Of a stretch of DNA of 64,000 nt, positions 34,650 through 44,256 are shown piece by piece (position 1 is the first letter of the stretch; every line of letters starts with the position of its first letter). The position numbers were made by a program, and so were the translations under genes. Source of the stretch: DYJE01 sp041660385 (GTDB taxonomy: Bacteria; Desulfobacterota; Desulfobacteria; Desulfobacterales; Desulfolunaceae); NCBI GenBank assembly GCA_041660385.1, contig JBAZWJ010000030.1, positions 1 to 64,000 of the forward strand, written 5' to 3'. The notes below the pieces were generated by a model, which worked only from the letters and a program-made list of their open reading frames with translations, made no database searches and had not been told where the DNA came from.

Positions 34650-36098
34650 ATGTCTGAAACGAAGGTTGGATGCCCAGGTTTTTTTGTTTCCGCTCTTCGA
34701 GGTGGTTCCGGTAAAACCCTTTTAACCATTGGACTGACAGCAGCTTTCAAGGCCCTTGGTAAGAAAACAGCTCCTTTTAAAAAAGGTCCTGATTATATCG
34801 ATGCCGGCTGGTTATCCCTGGCAGCCGGCCGGCCTTGCTATAATCTCGACACTTATCTCATTTCTGAATCACAGGTTTTACAATCCTATCTCAAAAACAC
34901 TTTTTACACACACTCAGACATTGCCGTTATTGAGGGCAACCGTGGACTTTTCGATGGAATTGACCTGGATGGCCGGACAAGCACTGCTGAAACAGCAAAG
35001 CTGCTCGGATTGCCAGTCATTCTCTGTCTTGACTGCACCAAGTCAACCAGAACCATGGCAGCAGCCGTTCTGGGATGCCTCCACTTTGACCCGGCTGTCA
35101 CCATTGGCGGTGTAATTCTTAACCGGGTGGCCGGCCCAAGACACCGTGACAATGTGGCAGATAATATTCGGTACCATACCGGTGTTCCTGTTCTGGGGGC
35201 TATTCCCAAACTTAGAAGCCACGATTTCCCAGAACGTCATATGGGCCTTGTTCCCACGACTGAACACGAATGGGCGACCCAGTCCATCCTTGCAGCAGAG
35301 ACACTCGTCCGAGACAATGTAGATCTTGATCAGATCCTGCATATAGCTGAAGAATTATCACGTGTCCATTCCCATTCCGATCTTTTTACTGACTCGAATA
35401 CGAATACTTCAGCGCCCTCCTTTGCAGATAACATCGATAAACCTGTCATCGGTGTCATAAGAGATTCAGCATTTCAATTCTACTACCCTGAAAACATCGA
35501 AGCACTTGAACTATCAGGAGCACGCATCGTTTTTTTAAGCCCTCTCAAAAACAGCGCTTTCCCCACCGACATAGACGGGCTTTATATTGGTGGCGGCTTT
35601 CCTGAAACCCATGCCCGGGAACTTGCTGCCAATGCTGAATTCAGGCAAAAAATAAAATCTCTTGCCGAACAGGGTTTCCCAGTTTATGCCGAATGCGGCG
35701 GTCTGATGTATTTAGGGCACGAACTCGTGATTGATAGTGTTAATTACCCGATGGTTGACATTTTCCCCATTTCCTTCGGTCTGTCGAAAAAGCCTCAAGG
35801 TCACGGATATGTTGTGGCTGAAGTCACACGAAAAAACCCTTATTTCGAGCTTGGTGCAGAAGTAAGAGGACACGAGTTCAGGTATTCGCAAATTCTTGAA
35901 TGGGATGAAAAGCAAGATGAAACAGCTTTTACCATGCAACGCGGGACAGGGATGAAAGACCGAAAAGACGGGATCTGCTATAAAAACGTTTTTGCCTGCT
36001 ACACCCATATTCACGCACTTGGGATTCCTTCATGGGCTCCGAATTTTGTCCACAGGGCGAGTGAATACAGATCTAATAAAATTCAATTGCCAAAATAA
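34650..36098 (+). CDS. CbiA/CobB-type amidotransferase, probable siroheme amidase (DsrN-like)
   Basis: 482 residues. The N-terminal synthetase domain has the P-loop GGSGKT (about 18-23) and DYIDAGW. The C-terminal class I glutamine amidotransferase domain has C349 in VYAECGGLMYLG and catalytic His near 453-455 (YTHIHALG). Such enzymes amidate the a and c side chains of cobyrinate. In dsr clusters the homologue, DsrN, is thought to amidate siroheme to the siroamide found in sulfite reductases. The position directly after dsrABD favours that role over cobalamin synthesis. Both could be true. The ribosome binding site is weak. Confidence 0.88.
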   Translation: MSETKVGCPGFFVSALRGGSGKTLLTIGLTAAFKALGKKTAPFKKGPDYIDAGWLSLAAGRPCYNLDTYLISESQVLQSYLKNTFYTHSDIAVIEGNRGLFDGIDLDGRTSTAETAKLLGLPVILCLDCTKSTRTMAAAVLGCLHFDPAVTIGGVILNRVAGPRHRDNVADNIRYHTGVPVLGAIPKLRSHDFPERHMGLVPTTEHEWATQSILAAETLVRDNVDLDQILHIAEELSRVHSHSDLFTDSNTNTSAPSFADNIDKPVIGVIRDSAFQFYYPENIEALELSGARIVFLSPLKNSAFPTDIDGLYIGGGFPETHARELAANAEFRQKIKSLAEQGFPVYAECGGLMYLGHELVIDSVNYPMVDIFPISFGLSKKPQGHGYVVAEVTRKNPYFELGAEVRGHEFRYSQILEWDEKQDETAFTMQRGTGMKDRKDGICYKNVFACYTHIHALGIPSWAPNFVHRASEYRSNKIQLPK

Positions 36099-36154
36099 TT
36101 CCCATATTATTATCATTCAGAACAAACCGATTCGATATGAAATTCCTCAAATAG

Positions 36155-36188
36155 AAAAAGGAGAAAACAAAGTGTTTTCCCCCTTTTA
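36155..36188 (+). terminator. Terminator of the dsrABD-amidase operon
   Basis: AAAAAGGAGAAAAC pairs with GTTTTCCCCCTTTT around a 5-nt loop with one mismatch, followed by TAGTTTTG. It lies 57 bp past the amidase stop and faces the convergent cytochrome gene. It is the only strong hairpin in that gap. Confidence 0.6.
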
Positions 36189-36216
36189 GTTTTGCTATGC
36201 TTTTCACAAACGAAAA

Positions 36217-36681
36217 TTATTTGATCTTGCCACCAGGATGGCAATCGTTACAGCTCACAGGAGATTTTTTCGTATCGCCTTTGGCCAATTTTTTGTTATG
36301 GTCTTTATGACATCCGATGCAGTTGTCATGAACTGCTTCTGCGTGGAATTCGCGTTTCTGCTGATCCGTCAGCTTTGCTCCGCCGCTTGGTTTCTTTCCA
36401 GGTTTTTTATGACATTCAGAACATTTCTGCACGGTGGAACCGGCTTTAAGGTTTGCAAGAGGTTTGCCTTTGCTGTCATGGTGGCAATCACCGCATTTAG
36501 CTTTGTATTCGTCCACATGCTTCTTGTGACTTAATGTGGGTGCGGCGTAGGTGTGTTTCGTGTAGATTTTCGATTCCATTTTGAACGTGTCTTTGACAGC
36601 GGTTCCTGCGAAAAGAGCGGCTGCGATAAACATCGAGGAAAAAACTGCAACACAAACGACAAGGACGGATCTTTTGTTCAT
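36217..36681 (-). CDS. Tetraheme class III cytochrome c (cytochrome c3 family)
   Basis: 154 residues with a signal peptide (about 1-27, ending ALFAG). Four CxxCH heme sites: C63-C66-H67, C87-C90-H91, C121-C124-H125 and C144-C147-H148. Several other His (for example H51, H55, H68, H113, H118 and H128) can supply second axial ligands. Tetraheme c3 proteins are periplasmic electron carriers between hydrogenases or formate dehydrogenases and membrane complexes in sulfate reducers. The gene converges on the dsr operon and appears monocistronic. I cannot tell which c3 subtype it is. Confidence 0.95.
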   Translation of the reverse strand: MNKRSVLVVCVAVFSSMFIAAALFAGTAVKDTFKMESKIYTKHTYAAPTLSHKKHVDEYKAKCGDCHHDSKGKPLANLKAGSTVQKCSECHKKPGKKPSGGAKLTDQQKREFHAEAVHDNCIGCHKDHNKKLAKGDTKKSPVSCNDCHPGGKIK

Positions 36682-36830
36682 AGCTGATTATTCTCCTGCT
36701 GAAATTATTAATAAATATTGGATAATATTATGGCACGCGAAAACATAAATGAAAAAAACAATAACAGGGGCTATTGCCTATGTCAACGACAAACATCAGC
36801 CCTTTAATGACTTCATATCAAGGGTTTCAT

Positions 36831-39800
36831 CTATCGCAAAATCTCGTTAGTTAGACGATGTTTCACATGGCATTTTTCCGAAAAAACAGCCATCTCCGCC
36901 TCAAGGTTTGACAGTTCGGAATCTCCGAAAATCGCATCCATAAACGGAATGATTTTTTCGTTGATTGAGCAGGCAGACTGCCTGATTCGTCGAGTCACTG
37001 ACTGTATCTGAGATGTGGCCGTTATTTCCTGCATACATCCAAATGGTCCAATATGATAAATACCTGATATATCATTTATTTTACCTGATGCAAACATGTA
37101 GGCTTCACCTATAGAAAGAGGGGATTCTCCCTGAATGTTGCAATCGTAAACCAGATCTTTTTGAACGTTATTTATGATGTGTGTGGAATCGTGGGGTTCA
37201 CGCCCCTTGAGGTATTCCACAAAAGGTTCGAACAAAGACCGGGAAACATTTTGCATATACCGTTTTTTTACGATGGCTTTTATGTATTTTTTCCAGCTAT
37301 TTGCCATTTTGAAATTCTGGATACTGGTCTTGTTGGTGTATTCCATCCAGAGAGAAAGTGGAGCGAGTCGCATTTCAAGACCGTATTTTTCCAGCATGAT
37401 AATAGAGTTATTGTTGGCATGTGGATTGAGGCGCATGAAAATCTCACCGGTCACGGCTATGATGGGTTTCCGGGGGAGTTGCGAGTCGATAAGGCCCTCG
37501 TACCTTGCTTTCGAATGGGTCATAAAGCCAACCAGGGTTTTAATGTCTGCCCTGTTTTCAATATGAGCTACCAGCTTTTTTGACATCTCATTGTAACAAG
37601 CCAGTGCAGATCCTTTAACTTTTTCGTATGGTCGGGTTCGTAAAAGGGAATCATAAAGGATATCCATGCAGAATATGCCTTTGAATAGATCTTTTGCCTG
37701 GGAGATAATCTCCGAATTTCTCATTGGCAGGTTGGAGTAGTCCTTTTCTGCGTCAGGACTGAGGATATCTAATTTTGGAAAGCCACTCTCTTCGATAATT
37801 TTCTTTAAAAGCACATGATACTGCCCGAAACGGCAAGGACCTTTGGCCATCGGTTCCATGATCACAGCATTTTTTTCCGGATCGATACCCCGGCTTTTCA
37901 GATTATGAATCCATGCGAGACTGTCCCCCACTTGAAACGAAAAGGGTTGACAGATATTGGAGCCTCCAAGTTTATCCGCGAATGACCGAGATTCGGATGT
38001 CTGAGTAGGCATGACCTCGGATTCGAATCCAAGTGCCCTGAATGTTGCGGCAAGGATATATGAATGATCCCCCATGTAGGGTATTCCGATGATTTTATTC
38101 TTTAGAACCACAGGAGGGGCACCGTTGACGAAATCTTGAAGAGCAATCCGCTTAGGTTTGTAAGCTTTGACCACTTCATGGTTTGCGTGAATCCGGGTAC
38201 CAAACTGTGCATTGCTTGAGTGACCGTCGGTCTGAAGGATCAGATGGGGTTTTCCTGCCTTTTCAATGATACGTTCTTCTTGAAAAAGAAGCATGGAATC
38301 GCTGCCGCAGTTGAAATTCGTTGCCCTGACCGGGAAAAAATGCGGATTCATGGCTGTTGAAAGATTGTCTCTGATGATTTTACGACCCTGAACCCAGTAC
38401 ATGTTTTCAGCGATTTGCTCAATATCATAAGATTCTTGCTTGAGAAAAAATGAGGGGATATAGTGCAAGCCGTTTTTCACGAACAGTTCATGAACCCTGG
38501 AGTTGGCTTTGTCATCAAAAAGTGTGTAACCGCGCCCCAATCCAATGTAAATCTTTTCGTTTTTCAGAATAAGCCGAGAAACTATCGACCGCCCTGTAGC
38601 ATGGATTTCATCACAAAAAATCGTCTCAGCCCGACGAGCCGCCGCAATAGCTTTTCTAATCTGTTTAAGAGAAAATCTTTTCCCAAACACCCTTATAAGA
38701 TCATTGTGAAACGAGCGGTCGATAGGATGGGACGGATCATTGAAGTAAATCACAGGGATCAGAACGTCATTGTTGTCCATACCCAGTGAGTCCTTGACCA
38801 GAAAGCCTGCCGCTGAAACGTAGGGGCAGAACTTGTATTTTTCCTTACCCTCTCCAATGGCACTAACGACAAGAAGCTTGTCTTTACCCTGTCGCATCAA
38901 TGGTTTTAAAAAGGCGGCATGACCATGTGCGATTTTCACTGGAAAACATGTTTCCGAGTGTGCGCTGGCAAGCCCCATCTCCGTAATGGCGTCATCAGAC
39001 TCGGGTGACAACACCACTTCAAAACCCAGACTATTGTAAAAAGCGGCGTAAAAAACTCCTTTCTCATTCCAGAAACTCAAAGCCCTTGGAATCATAATCC
39101 TTTCTTTTTCACCGGGGGCATATAGATCACAGCAATGTGGTGCCAGGTGTTTACCGAGAATTCGTTTATAAATATCCACATAATCCGGCGTGCGTTTACC
39201 TGATGAATCCGTATTGCCTTTAGGGCAAGCACCACCTGTAATAATTCTTTCTTGACCCACCTTATATATCGAAAGCCTGCAATCTTTGATTCCGCATGAA
39301 TCCAGGATTTCCTGGCCGCAGGTTCTTTCTGATTTTTCAAAAGAATTGAGACATGCCTCAAGTCCCCTAAACCGGCATTCGTAAGGAAGTCCCTTCGCTT
39401 CTAAAACCCTCATTTCCTGGGAGGCGGCAAGGGCAGCCCCTAAAGCTCCGAAAAGCTGGCGATGTGGAAACGCATGAATTTCCATATCCGTATGCATGGC
39501 AAGGGCTGCAAGCGGTGCACGACCCGTAAAAGGACCGCCTTGGGCCGAAGCACAGTCACCGAAGGACTCGTTACCGATGAACGTGTTCACATAGCCCCCC
39601 ATGAAACCGTAGGCTATGGCCGCCGCGATTTCTTCTTTGGGAAACCCAAGGGAGATCAGTCGAGCGATTCCCGCTTCAGTGAACACGCCACATGTATCGT
39701 CAACCACAGGTGTCTGTTCTGCTGCCAATGCGTAATCATGAAACGTGGAGGTTATGTCGAGACCGATCATTTCCACCATGTTCTGCATGGTCTGGCCCGT

Positions 39801-41300
39801 TCCCGCCATACACGAGAGGTTCATCCGTGATTTTTTCACTGTCCCGTCAGGGTTAAAGCGGGTAAACTTGGCATCTTGTCCACCCAGCTCGAAAATGGTA
39901 TCAGTTTTGGCGTTGTAATGTTTGACCCCAAGAGCATGACAGGTGATTTCGTCTTTTACGAGATCAATAATTTTCACACCTGAACCATTGGGACTTCGTG
40001 TAAAAAGTTTGTGGTAAAAGGCTGCTGAAGAACCGGTATACGCAACAGCCTTAATGTCCATTGTTCTGCCAAGTGCGTCATTCAAATTTTTAAATATTGT
40101 TTGTATTGTTTCAAGGGGTTTGCCGTTGGTGTAAACACAGATCCGCGCAAGAATCTTAAGGCTGTCCTTGTCAATCACCACGGCTTTCGTGGTGGTGGAC
40201 CCCCCGTCAATCCCAAGGATGACAGGTGTTATCCCCTCTTTTTCACAAGAATAGATCTTTAAAGAGCCAACGATCTCTACGGGTTCGTCTTCGTCGTAAA
40301 TCACCACCTTTCCGAGCGCCTTATTTAATGCCGGAACGGTTTTAACCGATTTCTTTTCCGAATCACTCAGACAATCAAGATCTGTCAATTTAAACGATGC
40401 AGTATTATTATTCGACTTGATCACTGCCCCGATGGCTCCCACATGCCGGAAATGTTCAGGAACGGAGAGGTCCAAACCAAGTGTCTGCCTCGTCATGCTA
40501 ACAAAATGAGGACTTTCAAACATTCCCCCACAGGTCAGGGCAATGGCCCCAGGCTCAAACATCCGGGACTTGAGAACATCGGACTGGAAGTTTTTCACGG
40601 TTCTTAGGTAAAGTCCCGCAAGGATGTTGTTGACTTTTTCACCGCTATTCTGGAGATGGATCATATCGGACTGGATCACAACGCCGCAGCGTCCGCCCAC
40701 GTCGAGGTTTTTTTCCGCCGTTTCAATTTCATCATCTCCACGTCGGAAAATACTGCAAAGGCGCTGGTTAAGATAATGTCGTAACTCCCGTCCGTCTTTA
40801 TTATCGAGATTCAGGGGAAAATCATTTTCGAAGAAACGGCGGCATTGTTTGGTTATAAGAGTGCCGCTGCCACCACCACATTTCGTTCCTGTGCTGTGAT
40901 CCGGCACAAAAACATGACCGCCTTTACGAGTTTGAATATTTTCGATTTCGAAAAAATAAGAGTCCTTGGCTCCCATGTGGAAAACATACCGGACTCCTGG
41001 ATCGATATACGCCGCGCCAGCTGGGATCGTTATCGTATCGTGGTGATACGGCACATTCAGCCTTTCAGCTAAGCGTAATCCCCCATTTCCGGTAAACGAT
41101 GAATAAATCATCGCTTCAGGTCCTAAAACTCCGATGATATCTTCGTAGATGTCCCGCAATGCATAGACAGGATTGCCGAAATGAAACAAGGGCTTTGGCG
41201 CAAAGACCAGCCCCAGACCTCTTTGACCCGGATCTCTTGAAAAAACAATAGCTGATACGGAATCCGTACCAATGTCAAAACCAGCATGAAATTTGACCAT
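36831..41300 (-). CDS. Giant acyl-CoA dehydratase activase (BadF/HgdC-type double ATPase with fused reductase-like region)
   Basis: 1489 residues. An N-terminal actin-like ATPase region (about 1-295, FHAGFDIGTDSVSAI) is followed by a second, canonical activase domain (about 360-632, ILGIDGGSTTTKAVVIDKD, ELGGQDAKFT), whose bridging [4Fe-4S] ligands are C497 (NLSCMAGTGQ) and C537 (DDTCGVFTEAG). From about 730 come DUF2229-type and HgdB-like parts with further cysteines (ATNFNCGSDS). Such proteins use ATP to inject one electron into 2-hydroxyacyl-CoA dehydratases or benzoyl-CoA-reductase-like enzymes. No dehydratase subunits lie beside it; the fused C-terminal half may serve that role. It is a single large gene. 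Confidence 0.88.
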   Translation of the reverse strand: MVKFHAGFDIGTDSVSAIVFSRDPGQRGLGLVFAPKPLFHFGNPVYALRDIYEDIIGVLGPEAMIYSSFTGNGGLRLAERLNVPYHHDTITIPAGAAYIDPGVRYVFHMGAKDSYFFEIENIQTRKGGHVFVPDHSTGTKCGGGSGTLITKQCRRFFENDFPLNLDNKDGRELRHYLNQRLCSIFRRGDDEIETAEKNLDVGGRCGVVIQSDMIHLQNSGEKVNNILAGLYLRTVKNFQSDVLKSRMFEPGAIALTCGGMFESPHFVSMTRQTLGLDLSVPEHFRHVGAIGAVIKSNNNTASFKLTDLDCLSDSEKKSVKTVPALNKALGKVVIYDEDEPVEIVGSLKIYSCEKEGITPVILGIDGGSTTTKAVVIDKDSLKILARICVYTNGKPLETIQTIFKNLNDALGRTMDIKAVAYTGSSAAFYHKLFTRSPNGSGVKIIDLVKDEITCHALGVKHYNAKTDTIFELGGQDAKFTRFNPDGTVKKSRMNLSCMAGTGQTMQNMVEMIGLDITSTFHDYALAAEQTPVVDDTCGVFTEAGIARLISLGFPKEEIAAAIAYGFMGGYVNTFIGNESFGDCASAQGGPFTGRAPLAALAMHTDMEIHAFPHRQLFGALGAALAASQEMRVLEAKGLPYECRFRGLEACLNSFEKSERTCGQEILDSCGIKDCRLSIYKVGQERIITGGACPKGNTDSSGKRTPDYVDIYKRILGKHLAPHCCDLYAPGEKERIMIPRALSFWNEKGVFYAAFYNSLGFEVVLSPESDDAITEMGLASAHSETCFPVKIAHGHAAFLKPLMRQGKDKLLVVSAIGEGKEKYKFCPYVSAAGFLVKDSLGMDNNDVLIPVIYFNDPSHPIDRSFHNDLIRVFGKRFSLKQIRKAIAAARRAETIFCDEIHATGRSIVSRLILKNEKIYIGLGRGYTLFDDKANSRVHELFVKNGLHYIPSFFLKQESYDIEQIAENMYWVQGRKIIRDNLSTAMNPHFFPVRATNFNCGSDSMLLFQEERIIEKAGKPHLILQTDGHSSNAQFGTRIHANHEVVKAYKPKRIALQDFVNGAPPVVLKNKIIGIPYMGDHSYILAATFRALGFESEVMPTQTSESRSFADKLGGSNICQPFSFQVGDSLAWIHNLKSRGIDPEKNAVIMEPMAKGPCRFGQYHVLLKKIIEESGFPKLDILSPDAEKDYSNLPMRNSEIISQAKDLFKGIFCMDILYDSLLRTRPYEKVKGSALACYNEMSKKLVAHIENRADIKTLVGFMTHSKARYEGLIDSQLPRKPIIAVTGEIFMRLNPHANNNSIIMLEKYGLEMRLAPLSLWMEYTNKTSIQNFKMANSWKKYIKAIVKKRYMQNVSRSLFEPFVEYLKGREPHDSTHIINNVQKDLVYDCNIQGESPLSIGEAYMFASGKINDISGIYHIGPFGCMQEITATSQIQSVTRRIRQSACSINEKIIPFMDAIFGDSELSNLEAEMAVFSEKCHVKHRLTNEILR

Positions 41301-41803
41301 GTCCCGTATTCACATTTAGAAAAGGTTTTTATGGATTAAATGATTCTTAGAAGCAGATTTCTTAAAATTATTAGCCGGAAAAGCAGGATATAGCAACAGC
41401 AAATTGCTATGGTATTCTGACAATTTACCATTAATGGCTGGTTCAAATATTTAAACCAAGAGTTCAAATTTATAAACCAGCAATAACGCCAAAAATCGCA
41501 GAAAAGCTCGAAATATGGCGATTTATATTTTTTCGGGTTCAATATTTTAAACCTTGTTGGGATTAAGAATTGAAAAATCTGATAACGGCGTATTTATTCT
41601 GCAATTGTTTGCATGTAACCACCCATTATTAATAGCAATAAAAAAATATTACGCTAAAATAACATCCAACCCACATTCGGCATGATGATTGCTATTGAGA
41701 TAGTGCGCACCAACAAACAACAAAACAGTAAAACAAGTTCGTTATCTTCTCCTCTGAGTCAGGCAGCCCCCCCTTCCTTATGTCTGGCTCAATCTTTTTA
41801 ACC
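41301..41803. other. AT-rich intergenic region with a weak inverted repeat
   Basis: The 545-nt gap between the activase gene and the TPR gene, both minus strand, contains no convincing open frame. A CTGGTT..AACCAG inverted repeat spans about 41437-41480 within two related AGTTCAAAT/GGTTCAAAT segments, which may be an operator or a hairpin. It probably includes the activase gene promoter. Confidence 0.4.
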
Positions 41804-41835
41804 ATGCCATCATGGACATCGTTCCATGATGGCAT
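41804..41835. terminator. Hairpin downstream of the TPR membrane-protein gene
   Basis: Perfect 13-bp stem ATGCCATCATGGA / TCCATGATGGCAT with a 6-nt loop, 11 bp past the stop of the minus-strand TPR gene. A T-run (CTTTTT) follows on the plus strand only, so its role as a minus-strand terminator rests on position. Confidence 0.5.
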
Positions 41836-41846
41836 GCGTCTTTTTA

Positions 41847-42533
41847 TCAGGCGGATATTTTATCTTTTGCGATTTCTTTGTAAATCGAATCCGGGAATTC
41901 ATTAACAATACGAGAGAACGAACGCTTGCTTTTTTCCGAGTCGCCTTTTTTCTCATAAATCAAGCCCATATGAAATAAAGCTTCGTCTTTCTTGAGTGGG
42001 CAGGAACTATCAATGAGGGTTTCGAAGTTTTTCACGGCTTCTTCAGGCTTGTTCAAAGCTTCGTATGACTGTCCCAGAGCGCATAAGGCCAGATTGATCA
42101 AACCTTCATCTCGCCGGACATTCCCCAGAAGTTCAGTATACCGTTTTACGGCCTCCGAATAATCACCCTTCTTGAAAAAAAGCTGGGCATAATTGGCCCT
42201 TGCAAGCATGGAAGCAGATGTCCCTGAATATGAATCGAAAAAAGCATCGCTTTTCTTCTTGATGTCTTCCAGTGAAACGGCATCAGCACTTTCCGTTGTC
42301 GCTTTTTCATACCAGGCCATATCCTGCGCCAGCTGGAAGAAAGCTTTATCCTCTTGCGTTTTCGTATAGAAGAGGTACAACGAGTAACACAGAACAAGGG
42401 CAAGAACGATACATACCGAATTCATAATCTTTTTTCTGTTGGTTTTTACATATTCCAAGGCCCTGTTTGACATTGTTATGAATTCATCGGGTTGATTCAG
42501 TTCTTTTTTTCGCGCCAGCGATACTTTTGCCAT
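41847..42533 (-). CDS. Membrane-anchored TPR protein
   Basis: 228 residues. A basic cytoplasmic N-terminus of about 38 residues, one membrane helix (about 40-57, SVCIVLALVLCYSLYLFY), then TPR-like helical repeats in the periplasm (SMLARANYAQLFFKKGDYSEAVKRYTELL, LGQSYEALNKPEEAVKNFETLI, FHMGLIYEKKGDSEKSKRSFSRIVNEFP). The plan matches YfgM-like and YbgF-like tethered TPR proteins, which act as chaperones or scaffolds near the secretion machinery. The gene lies 62 bp downstream of the sugar kinase gene, and the two may share a transcript. Confidence 0.78.
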   Translation of the reverse strand: MAKVSLARKKELNQPDEFITMSNRALEYVKTNRKKIMNSVCIVLALVLCYSLYLFYTKTQEDKAFFQLAQDMAWYEKATTESADAVSLEDIKKKSDAFFDSYSGTSASMLARANYAQLFFKKGDYSEAVKRYTELLGNVRRDEGLINLALCALGQSYEALNKPEEAVKNFETLIDSSCPLKKDEALFHMGLIYEKKGDSEKSKRSFSRIVNEFPDSIYKEIAKDKISA

Positions 42534-42595
42534 TTCTCCTCCGATCAGTCACTCAATTGAATTAAAAAACCACAAGATGCTGCACATTGGGCAAA

Positions 42596-43582
42596 TTACA
42601 AAAATTTTTTGATCCGGCTCCAGCCTTCTTCCGGTATGTTTGCACCGGTCACCTGACAGACTTCATAGCCGCAGGCTGAACCGATATAACCCGCTTGCTC
42701 CAAACTGTAGCCGTGGGTGAGACCGTAAAGAAAGCCCGCAGCCCATAAATCACCAGCCCCAGTGGTATCCAAAGCGGCACGCCCTGAAAGGGGGGCTACG
42801 CGTGTGACCTTTCCTTCACGGGCGATCAAACTTCCATTTTTTCCCAGCTTGAGCACGGCCGTATCAGCAAATTTTGAAAGAATGGACAGGGCTTCATCTT
42901 CATCGTCCGTTCCGGAAAAAACCCGTGCTTCGTCTTCGTTGGCGATCAGAATATCCACATGATCCACCACATTTTCAAAAATAAAATCACGTGATGATTC
43001 CACCACCGTAAAGCTTGCCAGATCGAGGGCAATGGAAGCATTGGCTTTTTTTGCAGCTTCAAGTGAAGCCATCATCAGCGAACGGTTGAACACAAGATAG
43101 CCCTCAATCATCACGACTGCCGCTTCATGGAAAAAATCTGCAAGGATGGCCGCAGGGTCCATTTCCGCCGATGCGCCCAAATAGGTGAACATGGAGCGCT
43201 GAGCATCGGGAGTTATCAGCGATAGAACCCGCCCCGTGGGGGTCTGAGACTTGAAAAGCCTTGGTTTCACGCCGCTTTTGATCAGGCCCTGCTCAAAAAG
43301 GCGGCCCAGTTCATCATCACCGCACTGACCCACAAACGATGAATCGCCACCCAGCTTGCCAATGCCGATCATGGTGTTGCATGTGGCACCACCTGGTACA
43401 ATGTCAGGTATCCCGGCAAGGCGTTTCGTCACCCGATGAATAAAATCATTTTCAACAAGGGTCATACCACCTTTGACATCGCTGACATCTGTAAGAAAAT
43501 CATCGCTCACCTGGGCAAGAACGTCGATGAGAGCTGAACCGATTCCCACCACACGTTTACCAGGATTTTTCAAAAAAGACAT
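42596..43582 (-). CDS. PfkB/ribokinase-family carbohydrate or nucleoside kinase
   Basis: 328 residues, typical length. The PfkB signature 2 is ALDTTGAGDLWAAGFLYGL (about 264-282), with the catalytic base D271 in DTTGAGD. The N-terminal substrate region has GGMTLVENDFIH and PGGATCNTMIGIGKLGG. Members phosphorylate adenosine, fructose, ribose or similar sugars. The pattern without a lid insert is often annotated as adenosine kinase; I cannot fix the substrate. It follows the SH3 protein gene by 36 bp and may be cotranscribed with it. Confidence 0.9.
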   Translation of the reverse strand: MSFLKNPGKRVVGIGSALIDVLAQVSDDFLTDVSDVKGGMTLVENDFIHRVTKRLAGIPDIVPGGATCNTMIGIGKLGGDSSFVGQCGDDELGRLFEQGLIKSGVKPRLFKSQTPTGRVLSLITPDAQRSMFTYLGASAEMDPAAILADFFHEAAVVMIEGYLVFNRSLMMASLEAAKKANASIALDLASFTVVESSRDFIFENVVDHVDILIANEDEARVFSGTDDEDEALSILSKFADTAVLKLGKNGSLIAREGKVTRVAPLSGRAALDTTGAGDLWAAGFLYGLTHGYSLEQAGYIGSACGYEVCQVTGANIPEEGWSRIKKFL

Positions 43583-43618
43583 ATTCTTTTGCCCTTCTAA
43601 TCCGTTCTTATACTTTTT

Positions 43619-44071
43619 TTACCAGACCATTTTTTCGTTGATCCAGCCCGCATCGCCATCGGCGTGCTGAATTTGCAGCCAGCTTCCATCCGTCTTAATC
43701 ACTTTGAACGGAACCCCGCTGTCCACCATAAAAACAACCATGTTTTCGGAACCTGGACCTGATCTCACATTAACCCTGTCCTTCTTGGTGATTACCGTGA
43801 CCCAAGTGTTTACATACGATCGGTTGATCCAGCTCGTGTCATTTTCGTAATCTTTCACATAGTACCAGTCGTCTTTTTTGCTCAACACCTCAAGGGGATA
43901 ATTCTTATCCATCTTGTCCCAGACGATCTCGTACTTCTCGCCTGGTCCACGACGAGAACTGGCAGCCGCAACTGAAACACAGACCCTTTCAGCAAAAGCC
44001 GCGCCTTCGAAAAGAACGCAGAACAACAAAATAAAAATCAACCGTTTATAACTTGAAACATGTGTTTTCAT
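43619..44071 (-). CDS. Exported bacterial SH3-domain protein
   Basis: 150 residues with a signal peptide (about 1-27, ending AAFA). Two SH3b domains follow: the first includes RRGPGEKYEIVWDKMDKNYPLEVLSKKDDWYYVKDYENDTSWI; the second has DRVNVRSGPGSENMVVFMVDSGVPFKVI and ADGDAGWI. Such domains bind peptidoglycan or proteins at the cell wall. Its cellular role is unknown. It heads a likely minus-strand unit with the kinase and TPR genes. Confidence 0.85.
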   Translation of the reverse strand: MKTHVSSYKRLIFILLFCVLFEGAAFAERVCVSVAAASSRRGPGEKYEIVWDKMDKNYPLEVLSKKDDWYYVKDYENDTSWINRSYVNTWVTVITKKDRVNVRSGPGSENMVVFMVDSGVPFKVIKTDGSWLQIQHADGDAGWINEKMVW

Positions 44072-44135
44072 ATCAATTCATTTCACGTATTTTCATGGGA
44101 ACCAGAGTAAAAAAACCATAAGTCATCCGCAGCAT

Positions 44136-44180
44136 ACAAAATCCGCCGCCTGCAAAACAATGGCAGAGGGCGGATTTTGT
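44136..44180 (-). terminator. Hairpin downstream of htpG
   Basis: ACAAAATCCGCC / GGCGGATTTTGT, a perfect 12-bp stem with an imperfectly paired loop, about 75 bp beyond the htpG stop. It lacks a long T-run, so it may stabilise the 3' end rather than terminate efficiently. Confidence 0.45.
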
Positions 44181-44256
44181 TCATGAAGACGGTATTACAA
44201 GACAGGAAAGATGTCAATCTCACACTGTGTCAGAGCAACTAAAATAATGGGGCTTT

